In this document: piece by piece, positions 10,547 to 20,593 of the stretch
How the letters are laid out: each line of letters begins with the position of its first letter
Numbering within the stretch: position 1 is the first letter of the stretch
Assembly: GCA_029721515.1 (NCBI GenBank)
Contig: CM056559.1
Location: 15,119,001-15,183,000 of the forward strand
DNA: 64,000 bases
Direction of reading: 5' to 3'
Source of the DNA: Synanceia verrucosa
Taxonomy: Eukaryota > Chordata > Actinopteri > Perciformes > Synanceiidae
The notes under the pieces: generated by a model
Seen by the model: only the letters and a program-made list of their open reading frames with translations
What the model was told of the DNA's origin: nothing
Databases searched by the model: none
Position numbers and translations under genes: made by a program

Positions 10547-10773
10547 GGGCGGCACGGTGGTGTAGTGACACTGTCGCCTCACAGCAAGACGGTACTGGGC
10601 TCCATTCCTGGGGCCCGGGGCCTTTCTGTGTGGAGTTTGCATGTTCTCCCTCTGTCTTCCTGGGTTCTCTCTGGGTACTCCGGATTCCTCCCACCATCGA
10701 AAAACATGCATGGAGATTAGGTTAACTGGCTGATTTAAATTGACCGTAGGTGTGAATGTGAGTGGTTGTCTGT
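10547..10773 (+). mobile_element. tRNA-like SINE copy A1, 3'-truncated
   Basis: Begins GGGCGGCACGGTGG and contains the A-box-like region, a degraded B box, GGGGCCTTTCTGTGTGGAG and the ...AATTTAAATTG...TGTGAATGTGAGTGG block. The last third of the family (TGCCCTGCGATGAG... to GGAT repeats) is missing because the sequence joins copy A2 in opposite orientation. Confidence 0.85.
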
Positions 10774-11095
10774 CGCGGGGGGCTGGAGCCTATCCCAGCT
10801 GTTTTAGGGCGAGAGGCAAGGTACACCCGGACAAGTCGTCACCTCATCGCAGGGCACATAGAGACAGACAACCACTCACACTCACATTCACACCAACTGG
10901 CAATTTAAATTAGCCAATTAACCTAATCCCCATGCATGTTTTGGATGGTGGGAGGAAGCCGGAGTACCCGGAGAGAACCCACACAGACATGGGGAGAACA
11001 TTCAAACTCCACACAGAAAGGCCGTGGGCCTGAGATTCGAACCCGGTACCTTGCTGTGAGGCAACAGTGCTAACCAGTACACCACCGTGCTGCCC
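10774..11095 (-). mobile_element. tRNA-like SINE copy A2, tail-less
   Basis: The minus strand starts GGGCAGCACGGTGG at 11095, has a good B-box-like GGTTCGAATCTC, and ends at GGATAGGCTCCAGCC just before the usual GGAT tail. It is joined head to head (3' to 3') with copy A1. The pair interrupts the minus-strand LINE upstream of its endonuclease. Confidence 0.88.
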
Positions 11096-11599
11096 TTTCT
11101 GTCACTCAAGACAGAAACTGAGGAAGAAATCGGCACACAGGGCCCTGGCTTGTCCTGGAAAGAATTGTGAATTTTGTATGCAAGTAACCTTATCATCCTG
11201 GGGAGACAGATGAGGGGGTGGTGCTTTCCACAGCTTTGATGACCATGTCCGTCTTCTGGAGATGGACACTGGTGGGGGTTTGGGGTGAGAAAATGGGCAT
11301 AGGGTCGGGGGTGAGTTTGGTTCCAGCAGAGACCAGCTACTTCATCTGGTCACTCCAAAATAGGGTGGAAGGAATGAATGGGGGTGAATGAGGTTGTCCC
11401 TTGGTGTTGGTGATGGGGGTGAAGGGATGAATGGGGGTGAAAACTCTTCATCTTGGCTGTGACATGTTGCATGATCAAAGCTGTCCTCGGGAGGGCTGAG
11501 GTGGTTCTACCACACTATGATGTGTCTTCCTCGTGTTTTGATTCCTTGGCAGAGGGAACAGATGGGTGACGCAGGGAGCAAAACAGATTAGAGGTGAAC

Positions 11600-12440
11600 A
11601 ATTTTATTCCTGACTTGTTTAGGCAGAGTCCATCTGTCTTAAAAGGATGTCTGCGGTCCCAGAAAAAGCTGAAATTGTCAATAAAAAGCACTGAATGGCT
11701 GTTACATGAAGTTGAAAGCCATGTTCAGTGCCAACAATCTGCTGAATTTCTCAGCTGCTCTTACAACAGGTGGTGGAGGGCTACTGATAAATACCTCAGC
11801 ATTCAGAGGGCTGACTTTGTTCAACAGGCCAATACAGTCCTGTTTCAACACTTCAGACTGTTGCTTTACAACATCATTTGACCTTATGTGCAGTATGATG
11901 CTTTTCAGAGTTGGGCATTCAGTTGAGATATGCAGGATCCTTTCTGGCAAGTCAGACACCATATCATTTGGAAAACAGTATTTTAGCATTTTTTACTGCA
12001 CACACTTTTTACATCTCTCACAACAAAGTCACCCACGATCAGAGTTTGAGTCCCAGTCGTTAGTTTTCCCCGCAGCCTTATACTTCCTGGGTTACTTTTT
12101 GTCTTCACCCTTCCGTGTGAGGATGAGATGTTATCCAGGTCATCAGACAGAATTCCAGGGTCCTGCAACAGTGGGGCAAATCTATTCTTCAGTTGCACAT
12201 TTGGTTGTTGGGGAGGTTCTTTTGGTCTCCTTGGCTGTGTCTTACTTATTATAGGGGTTGGAGAGGCACTGTTGCCTTGAAGATAATGCAGCAGGCCGGT
12301 TGCATCACAGATCTCCAGATGCTGGGTTTTGCCTATTACTTGTCCTCCCAATTCCCAGTGATGGAAATGGTTTACTCTTGGGCTTTGCACCAAGAGAATT
12401 CCAGAAAGGACTCTTACTTGTAGATTTATCCCGTGCACAG
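11600..12440 (-). pseudogene. LINE ORF1 with SGNH-esterase domain, broken
   Basis: Two minus-strand frames (12438-11983 and 11989-11702) together cover most of an ORF1 protein of L2/CR1-type LINEs. The N-terminal part is basic and low complexity. The esterase domain begins TQTLIVGDFVVRDVKS (about 12045) and continues into VSDLPERILHIS and LHIRSNDVVKQQ (about 11840). In this family the block I motif is GDS and block III is GxND; here block I reads GDF, losing the nucleophilic serine, and block III reads RSND. A frameshift lies at about 11985. The protein would bind LINE RNA or lipids in the ribonucleoprotein; it cannot function here. Confidence 0.82.
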
Positions 12441-12660
12441 CCTTCCTGTTTCTTGCTAATCTAACTAGCCTTGTGATAACATGCTCTTGTCCACTGTTTT
12501 GAGTAAAGTGGTGGTGAATTTTTGTTTCACTACTGCAGTCTTCCGTAGAAGTTTGTGTTAGTTGTCCGTGGATAAGGGGGGCATCTTGCTGCTAATTAGC
12601 TTTAGTTGTACACTGTAGTATAGGATTATGCTGTTGGTAAGTCACGCTCACTTTGTACCG

Positions 12661-14910
12661 ATGAGGTCATATAAACAGTAAAGTTGCCTATTATATCTCC
12701 AAAAATTATAGTCCTAGTGATTTATAAGTATCCAGGTGCCGCTGCTCAAAGTTTCTCACAGGAGGGAAATGAGTATTGGCAAAGAAATGCAAGCAGATGC
12801 GAGGGCAAGCAGCAAAGCATCTGCGCTGTGCTTTGCGGGGTCAAAGGACAATGAAAAATATATTTAAGCTTCAAAGCCACATTTCTTTTCCAACAATAAA
12901 TAAACAGAAAACAAAGCATATTTGATCTTATGTACATATATGATCTAAGATGTACATATCTTAATTTGGATTTCTTTAGTAAGACAATACAACGTTCTCT
13001 CAAACCCCTTCAAAACAGCATTGACAGGAAAGATGGGAACCTTTCTCACACAGTTTGTTTGGATCTTCCGTATATTTCTGGAAAAAACAAAATCACCTTC
13101 AAGGGATTTGTAAAGACATGTAGTCATAGCCATGAAAGTCGTGCTCAACTGGTTAATCCCATAAGAAGACACATTTCAGACATGCCCAGAAAACGCTATT
13201 TGACACTATGGCAAAGCGAGATAAGTCTGACCTCGGCTGTCACTTGAGACAGAGACACCCATCATTCACATGAGACAGGCAATTAAGGGAAGGACAAATC
13301 CAGACAGAAAAAAAAGAAACATTGAGATAGGCCTAGGCTTCAGTGATGTGGGAGAGCAGGAAAAACGATTGTGGGAGGTGAAAGAAATATTAGGGATACA
13401 ACAGCAGAGTGAAAAATAAACACAGAAGTGATAAAAAGGAAAGAAAAGAAAGAGGGACAGACAGAGGGACTTTCAAACTGAGAAGGGATTTGGTGATTCT
13501 GAACAATACAAGGAGAGGGGGTTGTCTTTTATTACTGATGAGTGGAAACAAAGATAAAAAATAATTCCAAGGAAAATGTTTATTATTCACACTTTATTAT
13601 TGGGTATGGGGATAATTTTTTTAGACACAGAATGCAAATATAAGCACAATTTTGTCCTAAAGGGAAAAACAAGTGTCTCATATGTCTGATTTCAACCTCT
13701 ACAGTATGCATTATGGAGCCACTTGACCAAGGTGGATTTATCACATCTGTAGCGTTGAGAGCATCCTTTATTTCTTTCCTCTCCCTGTATCTTTTACTCT
13801 CTGTAGGGAAATTTAGAGAATGCATTCCCATTTTATTTACTCTGTGTTCATGTTTTAAAATGTCTAGGATTGCGTACAAGATTTGGAAGGGGGTTTATTT
13901 AGCAGGCAGTGACATTTGGAGGCAATATTCTGAAGGTTAAAGTTTAATATGGCAGAGCACAGCTGCCTTGGTGTTCAGATTATATGCATGAGTACTTTGT
14001 GGGGGAAAATACTCAATTGCAATTTTTCCCTTTGTGTTACTCACTATTCTAAAAATGAAAGATCATTAGCACTTCAATCAAGTATTTAGTAGTATTAGTT
14101 TTGTGTAAGGTTTTCTGCACCTGAGATAAATATGGCCTAATTCTTATACCATAGTGCAAGCTGTACTGTATTTAGGTTGTAACTAATGGTAGGTAGACAG
14201 GCAAGTAGTATTCCAGTCCTACGACAGCCACATAAACCAGTTTTTGGCAAAAACAATCTATAGCAGTATAGCAAAAAAGTCTCTTTTAATGAGAAAATAC
14301 TAATTTGGCTATTGGCAAAGAAAAAAACAATTTTATTATCTAAACAAAATCACACGTGGAAACAATTGTGGCAGAGAAGACCATGTGTGACAAAAATAGT
14401 GAACTTTACTAAATATGAATTATGCGGGAGCCTGACTGAGCTGTAACAGCCTCTTTATAGCCACCTAGACCCAACATTGGATTTGCAGCCATTATCATCT
14501 TCACATTTTATCTTTTGAATTAAAGAAAGACTCATGTTATGGTTCTCTGTAAAACCTGTTTTATTTTTTTTTTCATCAGCTATGGTGATAATGGTGATAA
14601 TAGTCAAACAAAGTGGGATTCATTTGTACTCCCCAAGTATAAACTGAAAAGTGCAGTTACCAAAAAAGAGCAACTGACGATAACTTATGGGTGGGTAGCT
14701 GGCTGGTCATTAAGAGCAGAAATAGTTTGGCATAAATTCAGAACTGGCCCATATATGTGCAGTTGTGACAATATGTTAATACGAAGGTGAAAAATGTAAT
14801 AAAGATGAAAGCCTATAATTAAGAAACCAATCGTAGAACTGTATCATGCTTGTATAAGGGATTGTTAGACACAAAACTACACTCAACTTCATATATTAAA
14901 ATGGAATGGG
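12661..14910. other. no recognised feature
   Basis: About 2.2 kb of A/T-rich sequence without recognisable domains, terminal repeats or RNA genes. Short frames (up to 105 codons) show no family resemblance. This may be ancestral unique DNA into which the Gypsy element inserted. Confidence 0.5.
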
Positions 14911-15018
14911 TGTCATGTCAGTCTAGTTAAGTGTGTTTATTATTTCAGTTTTGTCTTTTGGTCTTGTCATTTCCTGTGTCATTTTCTGTGTGATGTCACC
15001 TGTTGCCACGTTCTAACA
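14911..15018 (+). repeat. 5' LTR with large internal deletion
   Basis: It shares its first 67 bp (from TGTCATGTCAGTCTAG) and its last 35 bp (to GCCACGTTCTAACA) with the 3' LTR but lacks about 670 bp between. The missing part contains the likely promoter and polyadenylation region, so this copy probably could not start transcription of the element. Confidence 0.93.
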
Positions 15019-15037
15019 GAACGTACTGGCCAGAGAA

Positions 15038-16080
15038 ATGAACCCAGCCGACTCTAGTCAGTTAAGGGAGCTAGTCACCTCACACAGTGACAGACTCGCG
15101 AGGCAGGAGGAGCAGACAGTTGCTTTGGTGCGTGATCTAGCTACGTTGTCCTCAAGACAGGAGGATTTTCGACATTCAATGACGGCTCACGTAGACTCAC
15201 TTGCGAGCAGTATGCGGGATATTTTGTCATACTTGCATAAGCCACCACCCACTACTACGCCAGCACCGGAAGCAAGCAGCTCTGGTCAGCCAGTTAATCC
15301 TCAGGCCATGGTTGTACATGCTCCGCCTCGCCTGGCTCTCCCCGAGAAATTCACCGGAGAATCTGATCTGTGTCGCCCATTCCTCGTGCAGTGTGAGCTC
15401 CATTTCCGTATGAACCCAAATGCTTTTCCCACTCCTCAATCTCGGGTGGCATTTATTATTTCCCATCTGACGGGTAGAGCGGCAGCGTGGGCAACCACTG
15501 AATGGTCTCAAGAGTCGGACTTCTCTGTAATTCTCCAGAGAAGTTCATAGCTGAGCTCCGCCGTGTTTTCGATCACGCCAGACCTGGGCGTCAGGCAGCT
15601 CGCAAATTAAAGAGACTGAGACAAGGAGGCCGTTCAGTGGCGGATTTCGCCATAGACTTTCGGCCTTTGGCTAAGGACAGTGGATTGGGGGAGCCAGCTT
15701 TAGTTGATGTTTTTTTGGATGGACTTAATGACAATGTTGTTGACCAGATGGGCCCACAAGAATTCCCCGACAACCTCGAGGCCGTCATAGAAGCAGCTAT
15801 ACGGACTGATCAGTGGATCCAGGATCGCCGTTATCGGAGTCGAGGAGGAACGGGACGAGTTTTCGAGCCATTGGGGGGTCGTGAGACGCTGCCAGAGACG
15901 GGGATTTCCAGCGGTCAGCGAGCCTTTCCTGCATCTAAGGACGAGCCCATGCAGGTTGGCAGGACCAGGATTTCCTCCGAGGAGCGGCAGCGGCGTCTGC
16001 AGCAGGGGCTCTGCTTCTACTGTGATGAGGCAGGGCATCGGCTTCTATCATGCTCGTTAAAAGGTCAGGCTCATCAGTAA
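15038..16080 (+). pseudogene. Gypsy gag, one frameshift
   Basis: The first frame (ATG 15038, only 19 bp after the LTR) encodes an N-terminal region with a probable helical coiled segment, a proline-rich stretch, and the capsid start LALPEKFTGESDLCRPFL. It stops at 15550. The capsid resumes in another frame near 15535 (EKFIAELRRVFDH) and runs to 16080, ending in a zinc knuckle CFYCDEAGHRLLSC, a standard CX2CX4HX4C motif for binding genomic RNA. One small insertion or deletion at about 15530-15545 separates the frames. The gag protein would form the cytoplasmic particle. Confidence 0.9.
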
Positions 16081-17069
16081 GCCGGAGGGGACTGGTGAGC
16101 CTGTTCGCTGCAGCTGAAGGCCCTCCAAGACATTTGACACAAGTAACTTGTACTGTGAATAACCATGTTAAGACATTCAACGTATTAATTGATTCAGGAG
16201 CGGACGAGAGTTTGATGAACTGGCAGGTGGTTCGGGAGCTGGGACTGCAAACTAAGGCCATACCTCAGCCCCTCACTGCACGGGCATTGAACGGTAGGGA
16301 GATTTTTAAAATCACCCACTGCACTGAACCAGTAACACTCTCCATAGGAAGTCACACTGAAAGACTTAGTTTTTATGTTTATGAGTCTGCAAGGCATGCT
16401 ATTGTGCTAGGTTTGCCTTGGCTATGTAAGCATTGCCCTATTGTTAACTGGAGAACGGGGGAAATTGAGGGTTGGTCAGAGGACTGTCGGGGTGGATGTC
16501 TGGAGGGGGAGGAGCCTGTGACCATGGGGGGGTTGACCGCCCAATCAGGGGGGAATCCTGAACAGACTATTTCATCTTCCGTTGACCACATTGACCTAGC
16601 TTCAGTTCCGAGATGTTACCATGATTTAGCAATGGTTTTTAGTAAAGCTAAAGCCACCTCTCTTCCTCCACATAGGGACTATGACTGTGCCATCGATTTG
16701 AGAGAGGGAGCGCCTCTGCCCAAGGGCCGGCTCTATGCCATCTCGGGTCCGGAGAGGGAGGCGATGGACAATTACATTCAATCCTCTCTCAAAGCCGGTA
16801 TTATCAGACCGTCGTCTTCCCCTCTAGGAGCAGGATTTTTCTTTGTGGGGAAGAAGGACGGCACTTTGAGACCATGTGTTGATTATGCCCCACTAAACGA
16901 CATCACCATAAAGAATAGGTACCCCCTTCCCCTCATGACATCAGCCTTCGAACTATTGCAGGACGCTAAGGTATTTACTAAGTTGGACCTGCGAAATGCC
17001 TATCATCTACTTCGTATAAAGGAGGGGGATGAGTGGAAGACGGGGTTCAACACACCTTCTGGACACTGA
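16050..17069 (+). pseudogene. Gypsy pol 5' part: protease and reverse-transcriptase fingers
   Basis: This 339-codon frame overlaps the end of gag by 31 bp. The aspartic protease active site is LIDSGADESL (residues 47-56). After a linker it enters the reverse transcriptase with LPKGRLYAISGPEREAM, GIIRPSSSPLGAGFFFVGKK, LRPCVDYAPLND and FTKLDLRNAYHLLRIKEGDE (the first catalytic aspartate region). It stops at 17067-17069, immediately after NTPSGH, where the family normally continues without a break; a short indel at about 17060 shifts the remainder into the next frame. Codons match gag in composition. Confidence 0.92.
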
Positions 17070-19461
17070 GTATTTAGTCATGCCTTTTGGACTGTCTAAT
17101 GCCCCGGGGGTTTTCCAGAACCTTGTAAATGACATTCTCAGGGAGTTCATGAATAGGTTTGTCTTTGTGTATATTGACGACATCCTCATTTTCTCTCCCA
17201 GTCAGGAAGCCCACGAGGTGCATGTCCGTCAAGTACTAAGTAAGCTACTGGAGAACCAGTTGTACGTTAAAGCTGAAAAATGTGAGTTTCACGCTGCGAC
17301 TGTGTCGTTCCTGGGCTTCATAATAGCCCCTGGAGCAATACAGATGGATCCAGCAAAAGTACAAGCTGTGGCAGAGTGGCCAGTTCCGAATAACCGGAAG
17401 AAGGTGCAGCAATTCCTCGGGTTTGCTAACTTCTACCGCCGGTTTATTCGGAACTACAGTGCTATTGCAGCGCCTCTGCATACGCTAACCTCTTCTAAGT
17501 CCATTTTTCAGTGGAACCCAGCAGCAGATGCAGCATTCAAGCAACTCAAGCAACGATTTTCCACAGCCCCCATTCTCACCATGCCAGACCCCTCCAAGCA
17601 GTTTCTAGTGGAGGTGGATGCCTCGGACACCGGCATCGGAGCGGTGCTTTCCCAGCGATCATCCAAGGACGGCAAAGTGCATCCTTGTGCATTTTTGTCC
17701 AAGAAGCTGTCAAAGGCGGAACGGAACTATGATGTGGGGAACAGGGAACTGCTGGCAGTAAAGGTAGCCTTAGAGGAGTGGCGTCATTGGCTGGAGGGGG
17801 CTCAGGAGCCATTCATGGTTTGGACTGACCATAAGAATTTAGAATATATTCGCCATGCCAAGCGGTTAAATTCACGTCAGGCCCGGTGGTCCTTGTTTTT
17901 TAACCGATTTAACTTTTCTCTTTCCTACAGGCCTGGGTCGCAGAATGTTAAGCCGGATGCTCTCTCGAGGCTGTACGATCCAGAGCCTGTGGCCAAGGAA
18001 CCTGAGCCCATCCTGCCGCGGGATTGTGTGGTAGGAGCGGTATCTTGGCCAATAGTAGAGGAGGTTAAACAAACAAATGGGCTTACCCCGCCACCTAAGG
18101 GCTGTCCTCCCGATCAGCTGTTTGTGCCGGAGGGGCTGAGGTCCAAGGTGGTACATTGGGCTCACACTTCTCGACTCACCTGTCACCCTGGAGTAAAACG
18201 CACACTTTTCTTTCTACGTCAACAGTTCTGGTGGCCCGCCATGCACTCTACGGTCAAGGAATATGTGGAAGCATGCCCAGTCTGCGCCCGCAACAAGTCG
18301 TCTGCGCAAACTCAAGCTGGTCTCCTGCACCCGCTTCCTATTCCGAGCCGACCATGGGCGGAGATAGCTTTGGACTTTGTTACGGGACTTCCTACGTCAT
18401 GTGGTAATACCGCCGTGCTGACGGTGGTTGACAGATTCTCTAAAATGACACATTTCATTGCATTACCCAAGTTACTGTCAGCTAAAGAAACTGCTGAGGT
18501 CATGTTCAACCGTGTTTTCAGCCTTCATGGGTTCCCGAAGGACATTGTCTCCGACAGGGGTCCCCAGTTCGTGTCCAGGTTTTGGAGAGAGTTGTGTGGA
18601 CTGATCGGAGCCACAGTCAGTCTGTCTTCTGGGTACCACCCTCAGTCCAATGGTCAAACCGAGAGGCTGAACCAGGTATTAGGCACCTGCCTGCGGTGTC
18701 TCATATTCCAGAATCCTTCTTCTTGGAGCAAACTTCTTCCATGGGTGGAGTTTTCCTACAACTCCTTGCCTTCGGCGGCCTCGGGGCTCTCACCGTTCCA
18801 TGTGGTTTATGGCTATCAGCCCCCCGTTTTTCCAGATGTGGAGAAAGAGGTCCTGGTCCCATCTGCTCACGCCTTGGTCCGCAGAGCCCACAAGGTCTGG
18901 GAGGCTACCCGTCGCGTTCTCCAGCGGAGCTCCGCTCGTATGAAGAAAGCAGCGGACCGCCATCGTCGTCCGGCCCCGAGCTACCAGGTGGGCCAGCGGG
19001 TCTGGCTATCATCTCAGGACCTTCCCCTGCGGGTTAGGTCCAAGAAGCTCGCTCCCCGATTCATTGGTCCCTTCCCCATCTCGAAGGTGGTAAATCCAGC
19101 ATCAGTTCGTCTTCGCCTTCCCCGCTCCCTCAAGGTCCACCCTACCTTCCATGTCAGCAGGATTAAGCCGGAGAAAGTGAGTCTCTTGGTTCCCGCTTCC
19201 CGACCCCCACCTCCCCCCCGTATCATTGATGGAGGTCCAGCATACACTGTCAGGAGACTTCTGGCAGTCCGCAATAGGGGGCGAGGAAGGCAATTTCTGG
19301 TGGATTGGGAGGGGTACGGTCCCGAGGAGAGAGAGTGGAAGCCGGCGTCCTTCATCCTGGACAAGACTCTCATCAGGGACTTCTACCGTCGCCACTGGAG
19401 ATCCCTGGGCCGTCAGGAGACGACCCTTGGGGGGGGGGTACTGTCATGTCAGTCTAGTTAA
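17029..19461 (+). CDS. Gypsy pol 3' part: reverse transcriptase, RNase H, integrase, chromodomain
   Basis: An uninterrupted frame of 810 codons; the native start is upstream of the frameshift, so the first ATG is only formal and real homology begins near residue 11. YIDD at residues 48-51 is the RT active site. RNase H is marked by VEVDASDTGIGAVLS, NRELLAV and WTDHKNLEY. The integrase has an HHCC zinc-binding region (around 375-425), then the DDE core with IALDFVTGLP (about 447), VSDRGPQF (about 507) and SNGQTERLNQ (about 540). A chromodomain of about 50 residues follows (738-790, YTVRRLLAVRNRG...WEGYG...W), which would direct integration to chromatin. The stop lies about 20 bp inside the 3' LTR. 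Confidence 0.93.
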   Translation: MSGRRGSTHLLDTEYLVMPFGLSNAPGVFQNLVNDILREFMNRFVFVYIDDILIFSPSQEAHEVHVRQVLSKLLENQLYVKAEKCEFHAATVSFLGFIIAPGAIQMDPAKVQAVAEWPVPNNRKKVQQFLGFANFYRRFIRNYSAIAAPLHTLTSSKSIFQWNPAADAAFKQLKQRFSTAPILTMPDPSKQFLVEVDASDTGIGAVLSQRSSKDGKVHPCAFLSKKLSKAERNYDVGNRELLAVKVALEEWRHWLEGAQEPFMVWTDHKNLEYIRHAKRLNSRQARWSLFFNRFNFSLSYRPGSQNVKPDALSRLYDPEPVAKEPEPILPRDCVVGAVSWPIVEEVKQTNGLTPPPKGCPPDQLFVPEGLRSKVVHWAHTSRLTCHPGVKRTLFFLRQQFWWPAMHSTVKEYVEACPVCARNKSSAQTQAGLLHPLPIPSRPWAEIALDFVTGLPTSCGNTAVLTVVDRFSKMTHFIALPKLLSAKETAEVMFNRVFSLHGFPKDIVSDRGPQFVSRFWRELCGLIGATVSLSSGYHPQSNGQTERLNQVLGTCLRCLIFQNPSSWSKLLPWVEFSYNSLPSAASGLSPFHVVYGYQPPVFPDVEKEVLVPSAHALVRRAHKVWEATRRVLQRSSARMKKAADRHRRPAPSYQVGQRVWLSSQDLPLRVRSKKLAPRFIGPFPISKVVNPASVRLRLPRSLKVHPTFHVSRIKPEKVSLLVPASRPPPPPRIIDGGPAYTVRRLLAVRNRGRGRQFLVDWEGYGPEEREWKPASFILDKTLIRDFYRRHWRSLGRQETTLGGGVLSCQSS
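19425..19440 (+). promoter_or_regulatory. polypurine tract
   Basis: A G-run preceded by CCTT (about ten G residues at 19429-19438) sits directly before the 3' LTR start TGTCATG. In LTR retrotransposons this is the plus-strand primer site. Confidence 0.75.
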
Positions 19462-20216
19462 GTGTGTTTATTATTTCAGTTTTGTCTTTTGGTCTTGTCA
19501 TTTCCTGTTTTATTTTGATATTAATGGTCTTTCCTTGTGTTTCAGCTTGATTCTTCCTGCCCTTGTGTTTCCCATGTGTGGTGATTGTCTGCCCCGCCCC
19601 TGATTGTCTCCAGCTGTTCCCCATTACCTAGTGTATTTATGTCGGCGTCTCCCCCAGTCCTGTGCCAGTACGTCTTGTATCGCTGTCAAGCTACCAGCCG
19701 TGTTACTTGTTTTGTCAAGTCCAAGTAAGAGATTCTGTCCCTGTGTTGAGGTTTTGATTAGTTTCCTTTTGGATTGTTTAATTTGCGTTTGCCACGTGTA
19801 GTAATTTGGTTTAGGTTTTCCTCTCTGTTTGAGTGCGCCTTTCGTTTAGTTTTCCCTCTCCTTGGAGAGCGCCCTTAGTTTAGTTACCTTGTTTGTTAGT
19901 TCTTCCTCACTATTGTGAGCGTCTTTAGTTTTCCCTCCTTTTCTAGCTGTTTGATTATTCTCTGGTATTGTGTTTAGGTTTTCTCCTTGTATATATCCAG
20001 TATGAGTTTTCAGTGTTAGTTTCCCCTCTAAGTTGATTCTAGTTAATGTGGTTTCCCTTGTCTTATTGCTTCTAGTGCCTGAGTATTTCTGTTATTATTC
20101 ATAATCGTATTCATTGATATCCTCTTATTAAAATTTATATATTCTAACTCTTTATTGGTCGTGTTGAGTCGTGCATTTGGGTTCTGTGTGATGTCACCTG
20201 TTGCCACGTTCTAACA
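19442..20216 (+). repeat. 3' LTR, full length 775 bp
   Basis: Runs from TGTCATGTCAG to GTTCTAACA and is followed by the target duplication ATGGG. It holds a TATA-like GTGTATTTATG near 19630 and ATTAAAATTTATAT near 20130 that could serve as a poly(A) signal. Only its two ends match the 5' LTR. Confidence 0.93.
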
Positions 20217-20229
20217 ATGGGAGCAAGAA

Positions 20230-20271
20230 GGTACCAGGTCACATGGTACCTGCGGGCACCAGGTCGCCCGC
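20230..20271. other. two adjacent small hairpins with a common loop
   Basis: GGTACC pairs with GGTACC (20230-20235 with 20245-20250), then GCGGGC pairs with GCCCGC (20252-20257 with 20266-20271). Both enclose ACCAGGTC-containing spacers. The function, if any, is unknown. Confidence 0.5.
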
Positions 20272-20456
20272 AAGGACAACATGAGTCACCGCAGGCCTGT
20301 TCTAAAAACAGCTCACCATATTGATATTTATCTTGTAACAACTCAATAAGTTGCACCGTGCCTAATGTCGGCACACACACACACCCCTGGAAAACATGCC
20401 TCTTACTGTCTGTCGGCTCAGGAAGACACAGTGCACGGGAAGCGTCGGAGCAGCAC

Positions 20457-20586
20457 GTCACTACCCGATCCATGCCGGAAACCCGATTTGTACTGCACAT
20501 GTTTGAAACGCGTTTACGGCAATAAGATGTGGACGCGTTTCACAGTGCAGTACTAATCGAGTTTCTGGTATGGCTCGGGTAGTGAC
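20457..20586. mobile_element. 130-bp palindromic MITE
   Basis: The left arm GTCACTACCCGATCCATGCC... is complementary over about 55 bp to the right arm ending GGCTCGGGTAGTGAC, with about seven mismatches; the middle includes ACGCGTTT on each arm. CAGCAC occurs just outside the left end (20451-20456) and one base beyond the right end (20588-20593), a possible target duplication. Non-coding; superfamily not decided. Confidence 0.75.
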
Positions 20587-20593
20587 ACAGCAC

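Larger units (their letters stand above)
2543..12660 (-). mobile_element. L2/CR1-like LINE, nearly full length but split by nested insertions
   Basis: Read on the minus strand, the pieces occur in the correct order for one LINE: 5' region (about 12660-12440), ORF1 esterase (12440-11600), endonuclease (10546-9958), endonuclease-RT linker (9790-9606, resuming at 3787) and reverse transcriptase (3450-2545). Interruptions are a SINE pair (10547-11095), an inverted reverse-transcriptase fragment (9791-9957), a Tc1 element with its own insertions (3790-9605) and a Tc1 that removes the 3' end (up to 2542). Removing the two large insertions leaves about 3.7 kb, reasonable for this clade. The 5' limit is approximate. 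The clade assignment comes from the esterase ORF1 and RT sequence, not from a tree. Confidence 0.8.
14911..20216 (+). mobile_element. Ty3/Gypsy chromodomain LTR retrotransposon
   Basis: A 5306-bp element bounded by TGTCATG...TTCTAACA termini and flanked by a perfect 5-bp target duplication ATGGG (14906-14910 and 20217-20221). Gene order is gag, protease, reverse transcriptase, RNase H, integrase, chromodomain: the Ty3/Gypsy order, in a chromovirus-type lineage related to fish Sushi-like elements. There is no envelope gene. The 5' LTR is only 108 bp and the 3' LTR 775 bp. Frameshifts in gag and in the reverse transcriptase make it defective, but the downstream 810-codon frame is intact, suggesting recent activity. 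Confidence 0.96.

Noticed and set aside
18582..19037. Second frame of 151 codons within the Gypsy integrase region
   Set aside because: It is a shadow of the intact pol frame and has no domain of its own.
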